From Planctomycetota bacterium (GTDB taxonomy: Bacteria; Planctomycetota; Planctomycetia; Pirellulales; Pirellulaceae), in contig VGZC01000012.1 in NCBI GenBank assembly GCA_016872725.1, positions 44,022 through 108,021 of the forward strand: a stretch of 64,000 nucleotides of DNA, given 5' to 3'. The notes beneath the pieces were generated by a model. It was not told the origin of the DNA and made no database searches. It saw only the letters and a program-made list of their open reading frames with translations. This document shows positions 48,104 to 58,600 of this stretch, piece by piece. Made by a program: the position numbers and the translations under genes. Positions within the stretch are counted from its first letter, which is position 1. The number at the start of each line of letters is the position of its first letter.

Positions 48104-49333
48104 ATGGGAATCCGAGTCGGTTGGAACACGGCGGTGCTTGCCGCGGTTTGTTGTTGGGCGGCCGTCGCGCAGGCGCAATTCGCGCCGCCGCCAAGCGGTT
48201 ATCCGGCCATGCCGGGCATGATGCCGTCGGGCATGATGCCGTCGGGCATGATGCTGCCTGGAGCCTTACCGCCGGGTGCGGCGCCCTACATGATGGCCGC
48301 TCCGATGTTCGCGGATCCGGCGTCGTTTCCCGTTCAGCAGGCGGCCGCGATGAACATGGGCGCGGCCTGCTCCGAATGCGGCAACAACGGGCACTGCGCG
48401 ACGTGCGACGAATGCTGTCCGGGCGGGTCGTGGTGCTACGATTTCGCCGTCTTCGCCGACTTCCTCTACCTGCGGTCGCGCGATTCGGAAATCGCGTACG
48501 CGGTCGAAGTGAATTCGGCTACGGCGCCGCCGACCGTTCCGGTCCAGGTCGGTCGCGTCGGTGTCGCCGACATGGACTATCAACCGGCGTGGCGGGCGGG
48601 CTTCACGTACGTGCTCGATGACTGCAGCACGCTGACCGCCCAGTACACGATGTTCGAAGGAAACACGAACAGCCGCACCGACCTCACGTCCGGTATCCTC
48701 GGCGCGGAAGTCCAGTCGATGCTGTTCCATCCCAACACGGTCGCGGCGAGCACCGGTGGGCTCTACGCGGATGCCGCGTACAACATGAGCTTCGACTTGA
48801 TCGACCTCGACTATCGCGAGTTGATCTGGTACGACTGCTTCCAGCAAACGAACTTCCTGGTCGGCCTCCGCTATGCCAACCTGGAACAACAACTGTTGCA
48901 TCAGCTCCCCGTGAACGGAACGCACTCGGTCGCAACCGATATCGACATCGACGCGATCGGCGGCCGGTGCGGTCTGGAGACCGTTCGCTATTCGCCCCGC
49001 GGACTCCTCGCCTATGCCCGAGGTTACGGGAGCTTGCTCGTCGGCGACTTCAGCGCGACATACGATCAGACCGATACGTTCGACACGTCGGTTGTCTCGA
49101 CGGCGTGGAAGGCCGGGCGCACGGTCCCGATCCTGGATCTCGAAGCGGGTATCGGCTGGACAAGCGCGAACGGATATTGGCGGTTGACCGCCGGTTACCT
49201 CCACAGCGTCTGGTTCAACACGGTGACGACGGACGAGTTCATCAAGGCCGTCCAGTCGAACAACTTTGCCGGACTCGGCGGAGACGGCATCACGTTCGAC
49301 GGTCTGGTGGGCCGGATCGAGGCCCGCTTCTAG
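48104..49333 (+). CDS. Lpg1974/BBP7-like outer-membrane beta-barrel protein
   Basis: 409 aa. The signal peptide MGIRVGWNTAVLAAVCCWAA ends near AQAQF. A Met/Pro/Gly-rich repeat (PGMMPSGMMPSGMML, from a 15-base direct repeat) and a Cys-rich stretch (CSECGNNGHCATCDECC) precede the barrel. The barrel shows alternating aromatic strands such as FAVFADFLYLRSRD, WRAGFTYVLDDCSTLTAQYT, LDYRELIWYDCFQQTNFLVG and YWRLTAGYLHSVW. Probably a porin-like envelope protein. GGGGGGAA lies before ATG 48104, and a strong terminator follows the gene. Confidence 0.82.
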   Translation: MGIRVGWNTAVLAAVCCWAAVAQAQFAPPPSGYPAMPGMMPSGMMPSGMMLPGALPPGAAPYMMAAPMFADPASFPVQQAAAMNMGAACSECGNNGHCATCDECCPGGSWCYDFAVFADFLYLRSRDSEIAYAVEVNSATAPPTVPVQVGRVGVADMDYQPAWRAGFTYVLDDCSTLTAQYTMFEGNTNSRTDLTSGILGAEVQSMLFHPNTVAASTGGLYADAAYNMSFDLIDLDYRELIWYDCFQQTNFLVGLRYANLEQQLLHQLPVNGTHSVATDIDIDAIGGRCGLETVRYSPRGLLAYARGYGSLLVGDFSATYDQTDTFDTSVVSTAWKAGRTVPILDLEAGIGWTSANGYWRLTAGYLHSVWFNTVTTDEFIKAVQSNNFAGLGGDGITFDGLVGRIEARF

Positions 49334-49389
49334 ATCGACCCCGTCTTTTCCTCCAAGCACATTCGCGTCCGTGAATCGGATTCGACGCC

Positions 49390-49413
49390 GGGCCGGTGTC
49401 CCCACACCGGCCC
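49390..49413 (+). terminator. Intrinsic terminator after the barrel gene
   Basis: Perfect 10-bp stem GGGCCGGTGT/ACACCGGCCC with a CCCC loop, followed by the T-rich GTGTTCGTTTCTT. Confidence 0.75.
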
Positions 49414-49523
49414 GTGTTCGTTTCTTGGGGTCGTCCCGCGTCTCCGGCTTCGGCGCGTTCGCCTGCCCGTGTTCATTCGACCACATTCCTAGCTAAACCT
49501 CCAAAACGCTCTTGTTTTCTTGT

Positions 49524-49538
49524 TTTGCCTATCTTACC
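49524..49538 (+). promoter_or_regulatory. 15-base element shared upstream of both LExLExRxLLA giants (copy 2)
   Basis: TTTGCCTATCTTACC, matching the copy at 21653 at 13 of 15 positions. It lies 94 bases before the ATG of the second giant; its TATCTT could serve as a -10 box. Confidence 0.35.
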
Positions 49539-49631
49539 CTGTTGGCACTTCTCACAGTTCCATAGCGGCTCGTTGGGGGTGCCCGGACATCGGCCCGGTG
49601 GGCGATCGACGACGACACGAGGTTTTTCATC

Positions 49632-52600
49632 ATGACGCACAGCATCAAAGGGTTTTCCATGTCACGTTCGGCGGCGCGGAACACAGAGGCGCGTCGGGTA
49701 CGCTCGCTTTGGAATCGAAGGCGGCGGGCTCGCGGGTCGGAACGTTCGCTACAGATCGAGGCGCTCGAGAGCCGTCAGTTGCTCGCGATCGACTTCGGAT
49801 CGGCCGCGATGGGCGGGACGTATGCCTATGACTGGCGTGACGGGGCGTTGTCGGACCCGACCGAAGGCGCGCCGGTGGATGTGGCGGCCGAATTCCTGAC
49901 GGCGTCGCCCAACGTCATTGGGCTGGCATCGTTCGACGCCGCCGACTTCACCGTGTCGAGTGTGGTGCCGTCGGCGAAATCGGGCGTTCAGACGGTTCAC
50001 TGGAATCAGATGGCCAACGGCCTCGCGATCCGGTACGCGACGGTCGCCGTCGGTGTAGCCGCGGATGGACGGATTCTGACGACGGGCGGAAGTCCGTTTG
50101 ACGGAGAGATTCCCGAGGGTGCGCCGGTGCCGGCGCTGTCGGTCGAGGACGCCATGACTCGACTGGCCGGGAGCTTCGGTTGGTCGCTCGACGAGGCGCC
50201 CGGGGTGATCCGCCAGGACTCCGACGCGGCGCGATCGACCGTGCTGACTCCGGGAAGCGTCGCCATGGCGCCGATCACGGCGCAGCTCGAATACCTTCCC
50301 ATCGGCGACGATCTGGATCTGACGTGGCGCATCAACGTGCAGACGATCGACACGAATCACTGGTACGACATTTCCGTCAGCGCGATGGACGGCTCGGTGC
50401 TCGACGTCGCCGACTGGATGTCCAGTGCGCAGTATGAAGTGTACGCGGCCCCGAAGGAAAGTCCGTACGACGGAGGCCGCACGATCGAGGTCAATCCGAA
50501 CTCGCTCAGCGCGTCTCCCTACGGATGGCACGACACGAACGGCGCGGTGGGCGCCGAGTCGACGTTGACGGTGGGCAACAACGTGGTCGCGTACGCGGAC
50601 CGCGACGGCGACAACGCGCCGGACGCCGGTTCCCAACCCGACGGCGGCGCGGGGCTCGATTTCACCGGCGCTCTGGTGCCGATCAATTTCGCGCTCGAAC
50701 CGATCGGATACCGGAACGCGGCGGTCGTCAATCTGTTTTACTGGAACAACTTCATCCATGACGCGCTCTACGCGTATGGATTCAACGAGGCGTCGGGCAA
50801 TTTCCAGACGAACAACTACGGCAACGGTGGCCTGGGTGGCGACGCGGTCAACGCCGAGGCTCAGGACAAGGCCGACCTGGGATTCCGCAACAACGCGAAT
50901 TTCGCGACGCCGCCCGACGGATCGAAGCCGCGCATGCAGATGTACATATGGAACGGGGCGACCCCGGAATTGGACGGCGACTTGGACTCCGAGATCATTA
51001 TCCATGAGTACGCGCATGGGCTGTCGAATCGTCTGACGGGCGGGCCGGCGGATTCGAACGCGCTGAATGCGCCCGAGAGCGGCTCGATGGGTGAGGGCTG
51101 GAGCGACTTTGTCGCGGTCATGCTCACGCAGCAGGCGACCGACGCGGCGAACACGGGCCGCGGCATCGTCAATTATTCGCTCAATCAACCCGACGCGGCG
51201 ACCGGCCTCCGGTCGCACGCGTACACGTACAACATGGCGATCAATCCGCTCACCTATGCGGATGTGCCGTTCCGGTCGGTTCCGCACGCGGTCGGCGTGG
51301 TATGGGCGAGCATGCTTTGGGACTTGAACTGGGCGCTCATCGAGGGTTCCGCGTTGGACCCGGCGATCGGCACGGCCGGGCTGGGTTTCGACGCGGACAC
51401 GGTCAACGGCAACGGCGGCAACAATCTCGCCCTGCAACTCGTCATCGACGCGATGAAGCTCCAGCCGGCCAATCCGACGTTCGTCCAGGCGCGCGACGCG
51501 ATCCTCGCCGCCGATCAGGCGCAGACGGGCGGTCAGTATCAGGGCACGATCTGGCAGGTCTTCGCGCGGCGCGGGCTCGGCCAATCGGCCGACGCCGGCT
51601 CGGCGTGGAGCACGGCGGACGGGACGGCGGCGACCAATTTTCCGCTCATCATCACCGGCGCCGCGGCGGGCGGCAACGGAGCGAACAACGGAACGGCCGA
51701 CGCGTTCCGGATCGTGCGGAACGGCGCCAACATCGAAGTCTGGGCGGACGGTTCGCTCGCGCAGACCGTGCCCGCCGCATCGGTCACCGAAATCCTCGTG
51801 AACGGCTCGGGCGATGACGACGAACTGCTCGTCGATCTCAGCGGCGGCCTGCTCGGAAAACCGATCACGTTCAACGGCGGTGGTCAGACCACGGGCGACC
51901 TGCTGCGCGTGATCGGCGATAGGGCTTCGGGGGGCGCGTATACGCCGAGCACGACGACGAACGGCGACGGCACGGTGACGGTGGGCGGCGACACGATCGG
52001 CTTTACCGGCTTGGAACCGGTCGAAATCAGCGCGCTCCCGTCCTTTGTCTTCACGACGCCGAACAGCGACGACAATATCCTGATCGATGGCGCGCTCGCC
52101 TCGGGCGGCGAATCCTCAGTCCGCGTTTCGGGGACAAGCGGCGGTATCGGCTTCGAGCAGCTCATCGCGTTCAACATCGGAGTGCTGACGGTCAACACGG
52201 GCACGAACGACGCAGGTCTGCCGATCGACAATGTCACGGTGGCCGTTGCGGGCCCCGTGCTCGGCGTCCCCAGCGTCGTTCTGTTCACGGGGAATGGAAA
52301 TGACTCCGTCTCCATCCTGGCAACTCCGGCAGGAACCGTGACCTTGGTCGATACCCAGACCGGAAGCGGCGATTTCGTGACGGTCGGCCGGCTTGCGATC
52401 GCCGCGCCGGGAACGGGCTCGCTCGCCGGGCTCGGCGGAAACGTCGTGCTGGACGACGCCGGCGGCGTCTTGGATATCGCCATCGACAATGGAGCGAGCG
52501 CGGCGAATACCGACTGGATGGTCAGGTCATCGGCCGCGAGTCGAACGCGGGTGGCCGTTTTCGGGATTCCGGGCACGATCGATTTCAGCAATTTCGCCGG

Positions 52601-55600
52601 GGATGACGTCTCCATTCAAGGCGGATCGGGGGACGACACCTTCTTCATCGATTTCGCGATGGGCAATCCGCTTCCCTACGCGCGGCTCGACCTCAACGGC
52701 GGCGGTCAGGTCACGGGCGACCGCCTTCAGCTTGACAACGGCACATTCACGCAGGTGACGCACACGTTCACGAACGAGAACGACGGCACCGTGCGGGTGG
52801 ACGACGCCACACCCAACAACGACTTGCTGCGGTATTTTGGTTTCGAGCCGATCATCGACAACTTGAACGTCGCGAACCGCGTCTTCACGTTCTCGAGCGC
52901 CGCGCCGAACGCGACGCTGGCGGCGAGCCCCGTGCTCCCCGCGACCCATTCTCGGCTGGATTCGTCGGTCAACGAGATGGTCGACTTCACGACCCCCACC
53001 GCTTCGCTCACGGTCAATTTCGCGCCCGGAGACAACTACTTCTATGTGCAGTCGCTCGCGGGCAACTACACCACGCCGACGTCGACGATCAACGGGAACG
53101 GGAGCGGCGACGACGTCCTCATCGAGGCGACCGGGCCGGGCACGTGGACGTTTAACGGAGGCAACGGGTCCAACCGGCTTTCGCTGAGCTTGGTGGCGGG
53201 CGACCTGGACAATCTGCCGGGCCGCGTGTTCTTCAACGGCGGCGCGGGCGCGGACGTGCTTGTGGTGAGCGATCACAACCAGGCGGTCGGCGACGTGTAT
53301 GTCTTGACGTCGTCCACCATCGATCGGGCCGGATGGGGCGGCGTCACGTATGATGGTTTCGTCAATGCCGTCTCGTTGTATACGGGCGATGGATCCGACG
53401 TCATTGTCGTGACGAGCACCACGGCGTCCGGGTCGACCACCGTATTTGGACAGGACGGCTCCGACATGTTCACCATTGACGGGTCGCAACTCGGCGGAGT
53501 CAACGCGTTCCGAGGGGGCGCTCAGAACGACGCCTTCACGGTATGGATCACGGCGGCGGGCGGCATCACGGGCACGAGCGTGCTGCTCGACGGCGAATCC
53601 CATGACGCGGGCGATCGGGACATCGCGCACATCAACGACTCGTTTGGGCTCACCGCCAACGCGACCTTCGATTACGGTACGGGCACGATGGTCACCGCGT
53701 CGGGGCTCGGAACGACCGTATCGATGGACCGGATGGAGCGGATCGCGTTTTTTGGATCGCCCGCCAACGACGATTCCATTGTCGTGAATGGCTCGACGGG
53801 CGACGATCTGATCACGGTGGCTCCGCAGGGCACCGATCGCGCTCTGGTCTTCTTCAACACGTCGGCGGACGCGAGCGGTCCGTTCAACGGACCGCCCGAG
53901 TCGTTCGCGACGCGCCTGCCGGGCATCGAGGGCGGCGGTTCCCGCGCGGACCTGCTGCTGTGGGGGCTCTCTTCGTGGTCCGGCCTGACGGTCGGCGACG
54001 CGGGCGGCGTCCTGAATCGGCTTTACATCTACGGCGAGAGCGACAACGGACTGTCATCGGGCGGCCCCCATGATTGGTTCGGATTCGGGGCCGGCATGAT
54101 CCTGCCCGCCGTCGGGGCCGGCAACGCGTTCGATGCGATTAGCGTATCGGACACGGGGACGTGGGTGAACGGATTCGCCGTCAATTACGGCAACACGGCG
54201 TTCGCGCAGGCGGTGCCCGCCACCCAGCCCGCCGTCGTTATCAACTCGGGGTTTGAAGCGAATCCGACGGCCACCGGCGGAACCGATGTCGCGGATGACA
54301 TTTGGGTGACACTGTCGCCCAACTACCGATTCAAGGTGAACGGCGGCGATCCGGATCCGGCGACGACGGCCATCGTGCCTCCCGACGGCGACCGGGTGAA
54401 TCTCTGGTCGGCTGGCACGATCCTGAATGTCCACAGCGACAAGGCGTCGCCACCCAATGTGACGATCGACTTCGCCGATGACGGCGCGTTGCCGTTTGGT
54501 TGGACTTCGATCGAGAATCTGTTGCTCGACGTCAACGGCGGTACGGTCAATCTGCTCGGCGACAACAATTTCACGACCGATCAGACCGACAATTTCGTCG
54601 TCGCCGGACGGAACGTCGACGACTTCGCCGGGGACGGCGGCTATCAGGAAATGGACCTGCGCATCAACGGCAGCGGTCCGCTTCTGATCAACAATTTCCA
54701 GTTCCTCAACGCCTACGGCGGCAACCTGGTCGATACGCTCGATGTACGGCCTTACGCCGACAACACGCCTCGGGGTTGGGGCGTCAGCGCGATGTTCGAT
54801 GAAGGGGCTCCCGATCAGACCGACGGCGGCCAAGCCGACCTGATCATCTACCGCACGTCGCTCTACGGCGGCGCGGTTTCGGAGAACATCGTCGTTCAGC
54901 CGTCGGGTCCCGAGTCGGGCCAGATCCGGGTCACGAACGCGAGCTTCGGCACGCCGGTGGTCAACATCGACTATGTGAGCAATCTGGACATCATCGTCCA
55001 TGACGACGACGGCTTCCTTTCGGACACCGACACGCTGACGCTGCGCGGGACGACAGCCGACGCGCCGTTGACGAGCGGCCAGGACCGTTTCGAGGTCGAC
55101 ATGCTCGCGGCGGGAGGCGTCGCCACGCCGAAGATCACGGTGACCGACCTGAATCCGCCGGCCGCGCTGCCCTTGCTCTATCGCGTCCGCGACCTGATCA
55201 ACATCCGGCACGTGCGGATCGAGACGCTGAGCGGCGTGGACGAGGCGCGGGTCCGCACCGACGGAACGACGTCGTTCTTCGTCGACGGCGGCGATCCGAT
55301 CGGCGTGATGCAGGGCCCCGGCGATCTTCTCGACGTGACGACCGACGCGGCCCCGATTTCCTTCCTGCCGGGTCCGGAGTCGGACGAGGGCACGGTCGCC
55401 GTCTTGGGAGACCGGCCCGTTTCATTCGATCATCTCGAAGCACTTCTGGTCGACGGCGTGCTGTACGTGCGGCCGGATGGCTCCGAAGCGAACAATGCGA
55501 TGGCGACCGCCACCGTGCTCGGCTCGGAGCGCGAAATCGCCCTCTTGAACCGAACCTTGCATGGGACACACGGAACAGCGGGCGGAATCAGCGGCACGAC

Positions 55601-58600
55601 GACGTCGGATGTCGATTTCTATCGGCTCACGGCGAACAAGACGGGCTACGTCATCGTCAACGCGCTCTTCTCGCACGCGGCGGGCGATGTGGACATGCGG
55701 ATCCGCGACTCGGCGGGCAACGTCATCGCGAGCTCGATGTCGGTCACGGATAACGAGACGATCATCCTCCCGATCGTGGCGCAGCAGGTCTACTTCGTCG
55801 AGGTCTTCAGCTTCGATTCGAAGCCGACGACCTACGCGCTCGAGATCGAGCAGTTCGCGGCGGGCGCGCCGACGGCCATCGATTTGGACGATCCGGACGA
55901 CAGCGGCCGTTCAAGCCTCGACAATGTCACCCGTTTGGGGACACCGACGCTCTACATCCACGCCGACCTTGGCGCGTTCGCCGACTTCGGTATTCCAATC
56001 TTGACGGCGGCGCAGGCGGCGGCGGGGACGACGGCGGGCGCGGCGGTCGAGCTCTTCCGCAACGGCGTTTCGATCGGATTCGCGAATTCGGTCGGCGGCC
56101 TGCCCAATCTGTTCTCGTTCGTCCCGACGGCCGCGCAGCTCGCCTTGGGAACGCCGATCGGTCCGGCCACGTCGCCGCCGGTCGCCGCGGACGCGATGGG
56201 TTATTTGAATTTGATGTCGGCCGCCGTACGCGTGTTTGATGCGGCCGCGACCACCGTGTCGGGCCGCGCGGCGAACAGCGCGCGCATGTCGCTCGTCTAC
56301 GATCCGAATACGCCAAACGCCTCGCTTATTACCGCCGAGATGCTCGACGCGAGCGATTCGGGCGTGATCGGCGACGGCGTGACGAACATCAACCAGCCTG
56401 CGTTTTGGGGCATCGCCGAGGCGAATACGCGGATCCGGATCTACGCCCAGCGGGTCGGAGGCCTTCCGGAGCTGGTGGGTGAAGGGGCCGTCGGCTCCGA
56501 TCTGACCGACGTGGCGGTCGCGGGACAGATCATCGGCGGCGTCGCCGTCGCGGGGCTCCCCAACGATGGGCTCGGGCTATGGGAAATCACTGTCGAGCCG
56601 CTGCGGGACGGTAACTACTCGTTCCGGTTCACGGTCGAGGACCTCGCCGGTAATGTGACAAGCCCGGCGGCCGGACCGGTTGTGGGAGGCGGGGGCGCTA
56701 TCGGGATCGACACAATGGCGCCTCAGCGGCCGACGATCGACTTGACGGACGTCGATGATACGGGGTACTCGGACAAGGACAATGTCTCGATCGGTGATCC
56801 GACGCAAGGGAACGGAATTCTGGATTACCGGATTTCGGCCGAGCCGGGCAGCACGGTCTATGTCAAGGACGGCGAGGTCGTGATCGATTCGTTCACGTTC
56901 ACCCTGGCGTTCGACATGACCGATGGCGTCGCGGACGGATTCGGCGTTCGAACGATCAACTTCGTGGTGAATGCCGGCGTGTTCGGCATTCCGGCCCAAG
57001 GGCCGCATCCGCTGAGCACCGAGTCGTTCGACTTGGCGGGCAATCGGAGCCACCAGAGCGAAGAGTTGTTGACGACGGTCGATTTCACGCCCCCCGCCGC
57101 AACGGCCGCTCCGGACCTCGCGGCCGACAGCGACACGGGTATTTCCGACAGCGACAATGTGACGGCGATCCGGAAACTGGTCATGGTGGGAAGCGGCGAG
57201 GCGAACGCGATCCTGCGCGTCTTCGCGACGAACGTGAATTCGGGAGCCGTGCAACGGGTCGGCATCGGATCGGTGCAGTCGGATGAAAGCGATGGGGCGC
57301 CGACGAACGGTACGGGGATCTGGGAACTGACGCTCGAACCGCTCGACGACGGCGTCTACGATTTGCGGACGGTGGTCGAGGACCAGGCGGGCAACATCAG
57401 CCCGTCGTCGGCCCCGCTGCGTGTCGAGATCGACACGGTTGTGCCGAACACGGCGTTCCTCGACATGTTCGAGGCGGACGACGGGGGGCGGCACAACGAC
57501 GACAACGTGACCAACGTGGCGGCGCCCCGCTTCACGGCGACGACGGAGGATCCCAACGCGGCGTTCCACACGACGTTGTTCCCGGCGGGGCCGCACCTGC
57601 GGTACCGCGTGTACGACCGAGGCGAGGGCGTGGCCGAAGCCCTGCTCTTCGACTCGGCATTCGTCCCCGGGAACTTCGTGTCGACGGGCGCGTTGGCTCT
57701 GGCGGACGGACACCACAATCTGAAACTGGAGGTCGAGGATCGGGCGGGCAACATCAGCGCCGATTATCTCATGACGGTGGTGATCGACACGGTGGCGCCG
57801 CCGGTCACGATCACGGGAATCGCGTCGCGCGACACGGGCGTGACGGGGAATGCGGCGACGTTGGCGGACCGGGTGACGAGCGATATCGAGCCGACGTTCG
57901 CGGGGCGCGCGGAAGCCGATTCGATCGTCCGGTTGTATGTCGACGGCAAGGAGGGAATCGACAACGACAACAACGTGATCAACGCGCCGGGCGAGTTCGC
58001 GTTGACGGTGGCGCAGCCGATCGACGGCGACAACGCGTTGGCGAACGGCCAATGGAGGACGTCGTTCGTCCGCAACCTCAACCATCCGTCGTTCTTCGAC
58101 TTGGACGGGGTGCGCGAGGTGTTGGCGACGGCCGAGGATCTCGCGGGCAATGTGAGCGCGCCTCAGGTGCTCGATATCTTCATCGACACGCGCGGTCCGC
58201 AGGTCACGGACATCCGGATCGACGGCAGCCCGGCGTTCAACCTGTTCGATCCGAAACCGACCGCGGGCCCGACTCCGCTCGCCAACGCGCTGCGGATCAG
58301 CGTTCGGGACTTGGCGGCGCGGAGCAATCAGGACGCGAACTTCCTTTACACGGCGTTGGAGGCCGGTGTTGCGGTGAATCCCGGTAACTTCACGCTCATC
58401 GGCGACGCGACGGGCGCCGTGGTGGTCAATTCGATCACGTTCATCGGGAATCCGGTGGCGGACAACGCGGCGGCGACGGGTTCGATCATTCTCGGGTTCG
58501 CAAAACCTCTGGCCGACGATCGGTTCACGCTGACGATCACCGACCGGGTGGTCGATCCGGTGGGCAACGCGCTCGACGGCGAAACCAATACGGCTCAGCC